A stretch of DNA of 64,000 bases from JAEZDC01 sp036676415 (GTDB lineage Bacteria; Bacteroidota; Bacteroidia; Chitinophagales; Chitinophagaceae): positions 1 to 64,000 of the forward strand of contig JAKFCX010000007.1 in assembly GCA_036676415.1 (NCBI GenBank). Reading direction: 5' to 3'. Position 1 is the stretch's first letter, and the number at the start of each line of letters is the position of its first letter. The notes below the pieces were generated by a model that saw only the letters and a program-made list of their open reading frames with translations, was not told the DNA's origin and did no database searches. Positions 7,643-15,409 of the stretch are shown here, piece after piece. The position numbers and the translations under genes are program-made.

Positions 7643-7659
7643 AGATAAACATTGTTAGA

Positions 7660-8196
7660 ATGAAAAAAGAATTTCAAATTTTTGCAGGTATATTTAGTAT
7701 GTTGTTTTGTCTTTATGCATCCAATTCAAAAGAAATTAGGAATAATAAGACTGAGCCGCTCGTATTAGCAAATTTTACGGAAGAATCGGATTTTGTTACC
7801 TCTGAAGAATTCTCGTCATTACTAGGTTACTCATCGGTTTCAATTAAAGGAGGCAGTTATCAAATCATTCAAAATGAGGATGGTACAATAGTGGCAACTT
7901 TGGATTTAAAAGGCCTTGTGGACGACGAAGTACAGGGAGATTTTGATGATGCCTTTGAGGATGGCTTTGGAGAGTCTACAGTTCAGATAAGAATCGCAAA
8001 ACGTATTTGTAAACGTCATAAGAAAGCATGCCACTGTGGAGTAGGTTTTAGATGTGGTACAACCACCGCCATTTTGCAATATGAGGATGGGAACACTCTT
8101 TTGGATTTACGAGTAGGGGTGGATCAAAAAAATATGAAGATAAAATTTTTGCTTCCTTCAGATATCAATGTTGAAGAGTTGCTGGATGAAGAATAG
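7660..8196 (+). CDS. Cassette 2 small secreted Cys-motif protein
   Basis: 178 residues from ATG 7660, with signal peptide MKKEFQIFAGIFSMLFCLYA. The middle is acidic (DDEVQGDFDDAFEDGFGE). Then comes a basic, Cys-containing block, ICKRHKKACHCGVGFRCG, that matches the DC-x-R-x-GF-x-C block of the cassette 1 and 3 products, and an acidic end (DINVEELLDEE). It is shorter at the C-terminus than those two. The clear N-terminal signal and the conserved Cys suggest export and disulfide or metal chemistry. A precursor peptide cleaved outside the cell is another possibility. No named family recognised. A longer in-frame start at 7486 would read through the leader element and is rejected. The thioredoxin-like partner follows 55 bp later. 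Confidence 0.65.
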   Translation: MKKEFQIFAGIFSMLFCLYASNSKEIRNNKTEPLVLANFTEESDFVTSEEFSSLLGYSSVSIKGGSYQIIQNEDGTIVATLDLKGLVDDEVQGDFDDAFEDGFGESTVQIRIAKRICKRHKKACHCGVGFRCGTTTAILQYEDGNTLLDLRVGVDQKNMKIKFLLPSDINVEELLDEE

Positions 8197-8251
8197 TAAA
8201 ATTGCGAGTAGTGATTATATTTGAGTAATCACTACTTAAAACTTTTTTTGC

Positions 8252-8743
8252 ATGAAAACCTTGGGGTGGTTATTCTTGATATTTGTTTTCATTCCCAATA
8301 GGAAGATTGAAAACCTACCAGTTGATTATGAAACTTTAATCAAACAATCAGTAGAGTTTGATAATACTATTATTTATTTATGGACTCCTCAATGTAGTCC
8401 ATGTATAAAGGAACTTAAAAAACTTAAAAGGATTAAGGAGAGAGAAAACCAACATTTAGTATTGTTGACCCTAAAAAATCAAAATCTTGAGGTGCTAAAA
8501 AAATTTGGATTCGATACTTCATATTATTTTAACCCAGAAAGATACAAGACACACACTATAGATTATGATGAATTTAATCAATTCACAGATGAAATACTAA
8601 AAGGGAAAGAGATTAAGAATAAGGGAAGGGCTATTTATCCAGCTGTTTTTATAATAAATCAGAAGAAAGAATTAATCTACTTTAGTGAAGATTCAAATGG
8701 TAAGGTTGACACTTCAACAATACATATGTTACTAAATATGTGA
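8252..8743 (+). CDS. Cassette 2 thioredoxin-like (TlpA-type) protein
   Basis: 163 residues with an N-terminal hydrophobic signal or anchor (MKTLGWLFLIFVFI). A thioredoxin fold follows: IIYLWTPQCSPC gives a CSPC redox site (Cys48, Cys51), AIYPAVFII carries the expected cis-proline, and FIINQKKELIYFSED matches the closing strands of TlpA/ResA-like proteins. It probably acts in the periplasm on thiols or disulfides. The natural substrate by position is the Cys-bearing protein encoded just upstream. Its 3' 205 bp are duplicated as a pseudogene at 7051. No typical dedicated reductase is nearby. Confidence 0.75.
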   Translation: MKTLGWLFLIFVFIPNRKIENLPVDYETLIKQSVEFDNTIIYLWTPQCSPCIKELKKLKRIKERENQHLVLLTLKNQNLEVLKKFGFDTSYYFNPERYKTHTIDYDEFNQFTDEILKGKEIKNKGRAIYPAVFIINQKKELIYFSEDSNGKVDTSTIHMLLNM

Positions 8744-8790
8744 AATATTATCAAATTCCTTTCAGGGCACGTTGCTTAAGAACTCATAAG

Positions 8791-8886
8791 TTAAGCTCCC
8801 ACTTCAAAAAACGAAAGTAATGGCTACGATAAATTCACTCACACATCGATTTCTTAAATGCCGCCATTGGTTGAGTGATAACAAGA
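8791..8886 (+). pseudogene. Second remnant of a 10477-type coiled-coil gene
   Basis: The same remnant as at 7311, inside the right repeat copy (GGCTACGATAAATTCACTCA against GGCTATGATAAATTCACTAA in the intact gene). Nothing else supportable lies in 8744-8990. Confidence 0.6.
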
Positions 8887-8991
8887 GTGTTAATTATTTC
8901 AATTTTTTTATTTTGTTTCATGGTAATTTTCGAAAGCTTCTCTTGGTTCATATGCAATTTTATCTGTGAGGTTGTTGCAGGAACGCATCAT

Positions 8992-9026
8992 TATAAATTA
9001 TCAGTCATTTCCTGATAAATTATCAG
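8992..9026. promoter_or_regulatory. Tandem palindromic operators, copy 3
   Basis: TATAAATTATC centred at 8997 and CTGATAAATTATCAG (9012-9026) centred at 9019, 22 bp apart. Third instance of the pair, before cassette 3. Confidence 0.65.
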
Positions 9027-9055
9027 AAAAAGATCATGGCCTACTGAATTTTAAT

Positions 9056-9127
9056 AGCAAGTTTTGTTCTGTCCTGTAGGCAGCCCAGGATACGGGGAAC
9101 CGAAAACCGGATTTTGAACAGAGTAGG
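9056..9127 (+). ncRNA. 72-nt conserved leader element, copy 3
   Basis: Differs from copies 1 and 2 at one internal position, CTGAAG to CTGTAG, and at the last base. The internal change lies in the predicted TGAA loop and would make a stop codon if the element were translated. That favours a structured element over a coding one. Confidence 0.5.
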
Positions 9128-9142
9128 ATAAAAATATATTCT

Positions 9143-9712
9143 ATGACGATTTTTTCTGTAGCTATTATTACAACAGCTTTTTTATCTATTTCTTTTAATT
9201 CAAAACAAAGCAAACTAGAAGAGCCTGCAGTAAGAGAAATTAGTTTCGAGAGTGGGCCGGGTGGAACATGTGCAGGCCATGGAGGGCCAGCGAACTCATT
9301 AAGCGTAATCTGGAATGTTGCAACATGTAAAACTGATTGTAAACGTAAAATTGGATTTAGATGTGGTAAAGTAAGGATAGTTAAATGTGCAGATGGAGCA
9401 TCAGATGTCGAAATTTTCCCAAGCACTTGTCCTAGTTCGGATAAACGCTCAATGGAAGCTGATCTTATCTTTTATGATAATAACACTGTTAAGTTAATTT
9501 TTAGAAACTCCATGCCGGAGGAGGAATTGTCAAATACCACCTTTGAAATAGAGGAGGGTGATGAAGAGGTCAATGATATGAAGTTGCCATCCGATATGTT
9601 ATTGGACGGATTACACTACAATATTCTAAGAGTTAAGCCAGGAGAATATCAAATTAATTATCGTGATGGTGAATTTGGTTCTGTGATAATTAATATCGAA
9701 CTTATACGATAA
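9143..9712 (+). CDS. Cassette 3 small secreted Cys-motif protein
   Basis: 189 residues from ATG 9143, with signal MTIFSVAIITTAFLSISF. A glycine-rich stretch, GPGGTCAGHGGP, precedes the shared block TCKTDCKRKIGFRCGKVRIV. An acidic region (IEEGDEEVND) and a closing VKPGEYQINYRDGEFG match the GEY end of the cassette 1 product. Eight or so cysteines are concentrated in the middle. Exported by prediction; function unknown. The downstream lipoprotein starts 18 bp on, so the two are surely co-transcribed. The GGTCAGHGGP motif is not one I can tie to a family. Confidence 0.65.
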   Translation: MTIFSVAIITTAFLSISFNSKQSKLEEPAVREISFESGPGGTCAGHGGPANSLSVIWNVATCKTDCKRKIGFRCGKVRIVKCADGASDVEIFPSTCPSSDKRSMEADLIFYDNNTVKLIFRNSMPEEELSNTTFEIEEGDEEVNDMKLPSDMLLDGLHYNILRVKPGEYQINYRDGEFGSVIINIELIR

Positions 9713-9730
9713 ATCCAAAAATCTGGTGCA

Positions 9731-10411
9731 ATGAAATATGTGTTGGTGTCTCTATTTTTAATGAATTCGTTTTTATCTTGTACACTTGTTAAAGATGCAT
9801 TTATTGGAACTGCCAGCCCACGGATGGAAACAAGAGAATCTGTATCACTTTTTTTGAGAAAAGAACGAATTTCCGCTGAATATATCTATAGCGTTGCACC
9901 AGACTCTTTTTATAGTGCGCTTAATTACCTGGGTTTTGGAGTCATCGTGTTTGATAAGTCTGGAAATTATCTTGCTTTTGGAAATAACAAAGGGAAATAT
10001 TGTTTTTCTACGCTTGCAGATTCATTACGTCATTTATACCCCGATAATAGGTATAGTAATGAGGTTGCCAATTATAGTTTGTTGAAGAGGATGACCTATA
10101 TACATATGGACTCTACACCGGTCGTTAGTTATGATACCATAAGTTTAGATATTCCATCGGTGAGCAGTAATTTTTATGACTTCGAAGGAAGGAAAACAGC
10201 ACTCAGAATTGGAGATGGAGTTGATTATATTATCGTATTCCCATTTGCCAAATACTACGGGAGAAAAATTCAGACTAAAGAGATCCGGCGTTACATAAGA
10301 GCGGCAAATCAAAATGAACATTCCAAATTTCAATTCGTCTTTTTAAATTTAGACAAACAGCAATGGTGGGGAAAAGAGTGGAATGAGAAAATAAAACTTA
10401 ATACTGAGTAA
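9731..10411 (+). CDS. Cassette 3 lipoprotein
   Basis: 226 residues, with signal MKYVLVSLFLMNSFLSC and lipidation Cys17. The YIYSVAPDSFYSAL segment aligns with AHVLYPDSL of the cassette 1 lipoprotein. The tail has strand-helix-strand order (DYIIVFPFAKYYGRK, a helix, then FQFVFLNLDKQQWWG). As in cassette 1, this resembles a thioredoxin core without CxxC. Likely anchored in a periplasm-facing or surface membrane leaflet. No known family recognised. Positioned like the thioredoxin-like gene of cassette 2. Confidence 0.6.
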   Translation: MKYVLVSLFLMNSFLSCTLVKDAFIGTASPRMETRESVSLFLRKERISAEYIYSVAPDSFYSALNYLGFGVIVFDKSGNYLAFGNNKGKYCFSTLADSLRHLYPDNRYSNEVANYSLLKRMTYIHMDSTPVVSYDTISLDIPSVSSNFYDFEGRKTALRIGDGVDYIIVFPFAKYYGRKIQTKEIRRYIRAANQNEHSKFQFVFLNLDKQQWWGKEWNEKIKLNTE

Positions 10412-10476
10412 TTGAGTTACTTGCTTTCATCTAGTGGCTGGTGTCTACACAAGCCACTTTTAATAGCCATATTGCA

Positions 10477-11565
10477 ATGAAATTTTTCACAATTATAATA
10501 CTAAGCTTTAGTCTTTTATGGTCTAATCTGTCAGCCCAAAAGCTTCCAGACAGCACTTTAACAACCATTCTCCAATCTAATGCAGAAGCCAAACTCCAGA
10601 TACAAAACCTCAACAAACAAGTGGCAGACCTTAAACTGCAACTTCAAAAACAACAGCGTATCGGCTATGATAAATTCACTAACACATCTTTATTCTTAGA
10701 TGCAGCCATCAGTTCTGCGAATAATTTGCAGGCCTTAATAAGTAAAGAAAGCTATCGCAATAAAATTGTTTCGTTGAATAACCCTACTAGTAATGAACTT
10801 GGCTTTAGCCTGGAAATGGAAATTCAAACTGCAATGAAACCCTTGTTGGCAAAGACAAAGAAAACAAACACCAATAAATTCAGCCAGGTGGTTGGCAGTT
10901 TTCTAAATACAGGAAAAACAGGTTTGTCATTATTTCCTGCAGGTAACGTATTCACCAGTATTGTAGGAATGGCGGGAAACCTTACTGTCCAGGAAAAAGC
11001 AATAGAACAAAAAGATCTGGACGATTTTATTAAAAGCATCCAGAAATATTTCAACCAATACGAAAGGCTTTATCAAAGCAATCTTGTATTTAATAGTGAT
11101 ATGGAAAAGTTGAAAACAAAGCTCCGCTTACTGCAAAGCGATATAAAACTTTTAATCCAGGATCTTGTATTATCCCTGGATAAATCAGTTAAACGCCAGC
11201 AATTAAAAAATCTTTCTACAGAAGAACTGATGCTAAGGTATTTCGACAGTAAAAAGATACTTGAGCAACTCAACAAAACCAATAACCAGGTTCAGTATCC
11301 ACAGGATGCCATTAAAACTTGTAAGGAAATAGCCAACAATATCCAACGTATTTACGACGAGTACACCACCATTTACAACAGTAATTTTAAAGAGATCAGG
11401 AACATCATTGCTGATACCAAAAATGTTTCTGCCATGGTAAATCAAATACAGTTGAACCTCACACTCAAAGAAGTTGAGAGCCTGTATGCCGAAAGCAAAA
11501 CAATTGATTCAGACAACCTCAGGCTCAAAACCTTATTTGAAAGGCTGGAAGTAGTTATTCAGTAA
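10477..11565 (+). CDS. Secreted coiled-coil protein at the end of cassette 3
   Basis: 362 residues from ATG 10477, with a signal peptide (FFTIIILSFSLLWSNLSAQ). Residues ~25-60 are a coiled coil (AEAKLQIQNLNKQVADLKLQ). The rest is rich in Lys, Asn, Leu and Ile and predicted largely helical, with a Gly/Pro-containing hydrophobic stretch at about 145-170 (LSLFPAGNVFTSIVGMAG). No enzyme motif. It may form an elongated periplasmic or surface structure. Decayed copies of part of this gene end cassettes 1 and 2, so it belongs to the cassette layout. The first in-frame start at 10441 would displace the signal peptide. Confidence 0.65.
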   Translation: MKFFTIIILSFSLLWSNLSAQKLPDSTLTTILQSNAEAKLQIQNLNKQVADLKLQLQKQQRIGYDKFTNTSLFLDAAISSANNLQALISKESYRNKIVSLNNPTSNELGFSLEMEIQTAMKPLLAKTKKTNTNKFSQVVGSFLNTGKTGLSLFPAGNVFTSIVGMAGNLTVQEKAIEQKDLDDFIKSIQKYFNQYERLYQSNLVFNSDMEKLKTKLRLLQSDIKLLIQDLVLSLDKSVKRQQLKNLSTEELMLRYFDSKKILEQLNKTNNQVQYPQDAIKTCKEIANNIQRIYDEYTTIYNSNFKEIRNIIADTKNVSAMVNQIQLNLTLKEVESLYAESKTIDSDNLRLKTLFERLEVVIQ

Positions 11566-11588
11566 TTGGTGCTCAGCGATTATATTGC

Positions 11589-11628
11589 ACACGAGTGCGA
11601 CGCAACCGCAGTTTAATAGTAATTCTAA
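11589..11628 (+). repeat. GACGCAA repeat, copy 1
   Basis: GAGTGCGACGCAA core followed by AATAGTAATTCT. Lies between the coiled-coil gene and rpsO. Confidence 0.6.
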
Positions 11629-11679
11629 ACCCGGTTTCATAAAATTCTTCTTCCACGCATATTTTTCCTGAATTTCCCT

Positions 11680-11687
11680 TACTTTTG
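11680..11687 (+). promoter_or_regulatory. rpsO promoter, -7 box
   Basis: TACTTTTG fits the Bacteroidota TAnnTTTG -7 consensus and lies 57 bp before the rpsO start. This leaves a leader long enough for S15-type feedback control, which I cannot show. Confidence 0.55.
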
Positions 11688-11744
11688 CCGCCACAATAAA
11701 AAACAGAAACAAAGTGGGAGTGGTTCCCGCAAAAACAGTAAGAA

Positions 11745-12017
11745 ATGCCTTATTTAACAACCGAAAAGAGACAAACTATTTTTAAAGAGCACGGTGGAAG
11801 TGCTTCCAACACTGGGTCTATCGAAGGCCAGATCGCTTTATTAACTGAGCGTATCGCTAACATTTCCAAGCATTTACAGGCAAACAAAAAAGATTTCTCT
11901 ACGCACAGGGGATTAATGCAAATGGTAGGTCAGCGTAAAAGATTGCTGATCTATATGCAAAAACATAACCTGCAAGGTTATCGTGCATTGATCGAAAAAC
12001 TTGGCCTGAGAAAATAA
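11745..12017 (+). CDS. rpsO: 30S ribosomal protein S15
   Basis: 90 residues, full length for the family. Binds 16S rRNA early in small-subunit assembly. The motifs HGGSASNTGSIEGQIALLTE, LQANKKDFSTHRGL and QRKRLLIYM are those of S15. The gene is followed by a strong terminator and then pnp, the common bacterial rpsO-pnp order. Here the terminator makes pnp at least partly independent. Confidence 0.97.
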   Translation: MPYLTTEKRQTIFKEHGGSASNTGSIEGQIALLTERIANISKHLQANKKDFSTHRGLMQMVGQRKRLLIYMQKHNLQGYRALIEKLGLRK

Positions 12018-12040
12018 AAGATAACGTATGTAAAAAGCTG

Positions 12041-12080
12041 TTCCCAACGTGTAATTATTACGGTTGGGAATACTTTTTTT
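12041..12080 (+). terminator. rpsO terminator
   Basis: TTCCCAAC (12041-12048) pairs with GTTGGGAA (12063-12070), followed by a T-run at 12074-12080. Confidence 0.8.
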
Positions 12081-12162
12081 ATACCTGTGCCTTTGTAAGG
12101 AAAATTATTAACTACGGCTTTGCATTTGTCCCACCTTTCGCACAGCCGTGCAAACAAGAATT

Positions 12163-14469
12163 ATGTTATCACAACCAATTAGTGTTTCATTCAACCTGAA
12201 CGGTCAGGAAGTAACGATTGAAACAGGAAAATTAGCCCGTCAGGCAGACGGTGCTGTTACAGTTCGCCAGGGAAATTGTATATTATTAGCTACAGTAGTA
12301 GCCAACCCGGAGGCAAAAGAAGGACAGGATTTCTTTCCGTTGAGCGTAGACTACATGGAGAAATTTGCTTCTGCAGGCCGTATCCCCGGCTCATTTTTTA
12401 AGAGAGAAGGAAGGCTGAGTGATTACGAGATCCTCATCAGCCGATTAGTAGATAGGGCACTTCGTCCATTGTTCCCCGAAGATTATTATTGTGAAGTTCA
12501 GGTGATCATTACTTTGATCTCTTCTGATCCTGAAGTAATGCCTGATGCCTTGGCTTGCCTAGCTGCATCTGCTGCATTGGCTGTTTCAGATGTGCCGATC
12601 AAAGAAGTAATATCAGAAGTAAGGGTGGCAAGAATTGAAGGTGAGTATGTAGTAAATCCTTTGAGAAGCCAGATGGCTACTGCCGATATGGATTTCATCA
12701 TCGCAGCTACTGAAAAGAACCTGATGATGGTGGAAGGTGAAGGTAACGAATGCCAGGAAGAAGATTTAGTTAAGGCACTCGAGGTTGCACACAATGCAAT
12801 TCGCATGCAGATTAAAGCGCAGCATGAGCTGAGAGAAAAAAAAGGTGTTACCGGTAAAAGAGATTATAAAAAACCTGAGCAGAACGAAGACCTGAGAAAT
12901 GTAGTAGAAGCATTTGCAAAAGACAGGTTACACAAAATAGCCACCAGCAAAAGCAGCAAACACGATAGAAGCGATGCTTTCAAATTACTGAAAGACGAAT
13001 TGATCGCAAGTCTTGGTGAAGAAGCAGAAGAAAAACAACAGAAACTTGCTAAGAAATATTTGGAAGACCTGCAGTGGGAAGTGGTTAGGAACATGATGCT
13101 TGATGACAGGATCAGGTTAGACGGAAGACAGCTTGATGTTGTTCGTCCACTTGCTATGGAAGTAGATATTCTTCCTGCACCACATGGTTCTGCATTGTTT
13201 ACAAGAGGAGAAACACAATCACTTACAACAGTAACCTTGGGAACTCCATTAGATGAGTTGCTGGTTGAAAGTGCAGCAACATCTGAGTATTCAAAATTCA
13301 TCCTCCACTATAATTTTCCTCCTTTCTCTACAGGTGAAGTAAAATTTTTACGTGGACCGGGTAGAAGAGAAGTTGGTCATGGTAATCTTGCCATGCGTTC
13401 GTTAAAAAAAATGGCTCCGGGTAAAGAGTATGCCTATACAGTGAGGATCGTTTCAGACATTCTTGAAAGTAACGGTTCTTCATCTATGGCTACCGTTTGT
13501 GCAGGTTCTCTTGCATTGATGGATGCCGGTGTTCCAATGCCGAAACATGTTAGTGGAATTGCAATGGGATTGATCACAAGAACCTCAGATAATAAGTATG
13601 CTATACTTTCTGATATCTTAGGTGATGAAGACCATTTAGGTGATATGGACTTTAAAGTTACCGGTACCAGAGATGGTATCTGTGGTGTTCAGATGGACAT
13701 CAAAGTTGACGGGCTTAGTATGGAAGTGATGAGAGAAGCACTGAACCAGGCTAAAGCCGGAAGACTTCATATTCTTGATGCAATGTATGAGTGTATGCCA
13801 GCTGCAAGACCTGAAGTGAAGCCACATACGCCAAGAATGGAGAAACTCATCATTGATAAAGAATTTATTGGTGCTGTAATCGGGCCAGGTGGTAAAGTGA
13901 TACAGGAGATCCAAAGAGAAACAGGAACCACGATCAATATTGAAGAAGTGGGTGGAACAGGTGAAGTAAGCATTTTTGCTACAGAGAAAGAAAGCCTGCA
14001 AAGAGCTATTGATTGGGTGAAGAGCCTTACAGAAATGCCTGAAGTAGGATCTGTTTACGAAGGAACCGTAAAAAGCATTAAAGAGTTCGGTGCATTCGTA
14101 GAGTTCTTACCAAAGAAAGAAGGTTTACTGCACATCAGTGAAATAAGCTGGAAGCGTTTAGATACAATGGAAGGTGTGTTGAATGATGGCGATAAAGTAA
14201 AAGTGAAACTGATCGGCCTGGATCCTAAGACAGGAAAATTCAAACTCAGCCGCAAAGCCTTAATGCCAAAGCCTGAAGGTTATGTTGAAAGACCGGAAAG
14301 ACCACAAGGTGATCGTCCACAAAGAAGAGATGACAGGCAGGGAGACAGGGGTGACCGTCCTCAAAGAAGAGAAGGAGAAAAACCTCGATTCGAAAAGCCA
14401 AGAAGAGAAGAAGGTGGTCAGCCAACACAGCCACAACAGCCAGATCAAAATCAAAACCAGGAAGGTTAA
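12163..14469 (+). CDS. pnp: Polyribonucleotide nucleotidyltransferase (PNPase)
   Basis: 768 residues from ATG 12163; a GTG 15 bp earlier is possible but adds no conserved sequence. A phosphorolytic 3'-5' exoribonuclease of mRNA decay. Two RNase PH-like domains come first (GRLSDYEILISRLVDRALRP, then LFTRGETQSL and PPFSTGEVKFLRGPGRREVG), then KH (IGAVIGPGGKVIQEI) and S1 (GSVYEGTVKSIKEFGAFVEF). The last ~60 residues are a low-complexity Arg/Asp/Gln/Pro tail (RPERPQGDRPQRRDDRQGDR and onward), perhaps for RNA or partner binding. Follows rpsO and ends in a clear terminator. Confidence 0.96.
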   Translation: MLSQPISVSFNLNGQEVTIETGKLARQADGAVTVRQGNCILLATVVANPEAKEGQDFFPLSVDYMEKFASAGRIPGSFFKREGRLSDYEILISRLVDRALRPLFPEDYYCEVQVIITLISSDPEVMPDALACLAASAALAVSDVPIKEVISEVRVARIEGEYVVNPLRSQMATADMDFIIAATEKNLMMVEGEGNECQEEDLVKALEVAHNAIRMQIKAQHELREKKGVTGKRDYKKPEQNEDLRNVVEAFAKDRLHKIATSKSSKHDRSDAFKLLKDELIASLGEEAEEKQQKLAKKYLEDLQWEVVRNMMLDDRIRLDGRQLDVVRPLAMEVDILPAPHGSALFTRGETQSLTTVTLGTPLDELLVESAATSEYSKFILHYNFPPFSTGEVKFLRGPGRREVGHGNLAMRSLKKMAPGKEYAYTVRIVSDILESNGSSSMATVCAGSLALMDAGVPMPKHVSGIAMGLITRTSDNKYAILSDILGDEDHLGDMDFKVTGTRDGICGVQMDIKVDGLSMEVMREALNQAKAGRLHILDAMYECMPAARPEVKPHTPRMEKLIIDKEFIGAVIGPGGKVIQEIQRETGTTINIEEVGGTGEVSIFATEKESLQRAIDWVKSLTEMPEVGSVYEGTVKSIKEFGAFVEFLPKKEGLLHISEISWKRLDTMEGVLNDGDKVKVKLIGLDPKTGKFKLSRKALMPKPEGYVERPERPQGDRPQRRDDRQGDRGDRPQRREGEKPRFEKPRREEGGQPTQPQQPDQNQNQEG

Positions 14470-14474
14470 GATAC

Positions 14475-14500
14475 AAATCCCGCTTCGGCGGGATTTTTTT
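14475..14500 (+). terminator. pnp terminator
   Basis: Stem TCCCGC/GCGGGA with a TTCG tetraloop and a run of seven T. It also separates pnp from prmA. Confidence 0.9.
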
Positions 14501-14516
14501 AGTTCAATTTTGCAGC

Positions 14517-15338
14517 ATGAATTATATCGAAGTCATTATCCAAACAGGCAATAAGGAATTACAGGAAATATTAATAGCTGAACTTTCTTCAGAGAACTAC
14601 TACGGTTTTGAGGAAGACGATGAAAGTATCAAGGCATTTATTAAGGAGGATGAATTTGATGAAGCAATGCTTCGTTCAATACTTGGTAATCATAATGTCA
14701 AATTCAACCTAAATACCATTGCAGAACAAAACTGGAATCAACTCTGGGAATCTAATTTCGAGCCTATAGCTGTTGATGATTTTGTTGGCGTAAGAGCATC
14801 ATTTCACCAACCCATCGAAAATGTACAACACGAGATAATCATTACTCCTAAAATGAGCTTTGGTACAGGTCATCATGCTACCACCTGGATGATGATGAAA
14901 GAAATGCAGTCCCTTGACTTCAGCAATAAAACAGTTTTCGATTTCGGAACAGGAACTGGTATTCTCGCTATCCTTGCAGAGAAACTTGGTGCAAATGAAG
15001 TATTGGCTGTTGACTATGACGACTGGTGCATTCAAAATGCAACGGAAAATCTTGAGACGAACGATTGTAAAAAAATCATCTTAATGAAAGGTGATACAGC
15101 TGATGTTTTGCAGCAATTTGATATCATCCTGGCCAACATTAATCGGAACATTATTGAAGACAACCTGCAATACCTGGCCAAAAATCTCGTTAATAATGCT
15201 CCTTTAATATTGAGTGGACTTTTAAAAGAAGATGAAGAACCTGTTAAACAGCAATTGTTAGCGTACAACTTAACTCCTGTCAATACTTTGCACAGAAGCG
15301 GCTGGATTGCAATAAGATGTGTGAATAACAATCCCTGA
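14517..15338 (+). CDS. prmA: Ribosomal protein L11 methyltransferase
   Basis: 273 residues. SAM-dependent trimethylation of ribosomal protein L11. The N-terminal L11-recognition part (YIEVIIQTGN) leads to MSFGTGHHATT, the SAM loop FDFGTGTGILAI at 141-152 and the LANINRNII segment in the place of the NPPY-like motif. PrmA often clusters with translation genes, as here near rpsO and pnp. The start lies 17 bp after the pnp terminator, so its promoter must overlap the terminator region. Confidence 0.92.
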   Translation: MNYIEVIIQTGNKELQEILIAELSSENYYGFEEDDESIKAFIKEDEFDEAMLRSILGNHNVKFNLNTIAEQNWNQLWESNFEPIAVDDFVGVRASFHQPIENVQHEIIITPKMSFGTGHHATTWMMMKEMQSLDFSNKTVFDFGTGTGILAILAEKLGANEVLAVDYDDWCIQNATENLETNDCKKIILMKGDTADVLQQFDIILANINRNIIEDNLQYLAKNLVNNAPLILSGLLKEDEEPVKQQLLAYNLTPVNTLHRSGWIAIRCVNNNP

Positions 15339-15382
15339 CATACGTCATGTTAACTTATCATTATTTTTAAAGTTCTGCCCTT

Positions 15383-15390
15383 ATATTTGC
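15383..15390 (+). promoter_or_regulatory. plsY promoter, -7 box
   Basis: TATATTTG matches TAnnTTTG, 19 bp before the plsY ATG. Confidence 0.55.
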
Positions 15391-15409
15391 CTTCCCAACT
15401 CACCAACCG

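Larger units (their letters stand above)
8538..9127 (+). repeat. 590-bp direct repeat, right copy
   Basis: Covers the end of the thioredoxin-like gene, the spacer and leader element 3; partner of 7051-7642. Differences include TAG/CAG in the gene part, small indels in the spacer and A/T in the leader loop. Confidence 0.8.

Noticed and set aside
5749..9127. The repeats read as a CRISPR array
   Set aside because: Only three copies, ~1.5 kb apart, no spacers of equal length and no cas genes.
5749..10411. The cassette island read as an integron
   Set aside because: No integrase, and the 72-nt elements sit before genes in one orientation and lack the paired RYYYAAC/GTTRRRY core sites of attC.
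10441..10476. Upstream start for the coiled-coil gene
   Set aside because: It would place 12 polar residues before the signal peptide.
13636..14001. Minus-strand frame of 121 codons inside pnp
   Set aside because: Shadow of a strongly conserved gene; Cys/His-rich composition comes from the reverse strand.
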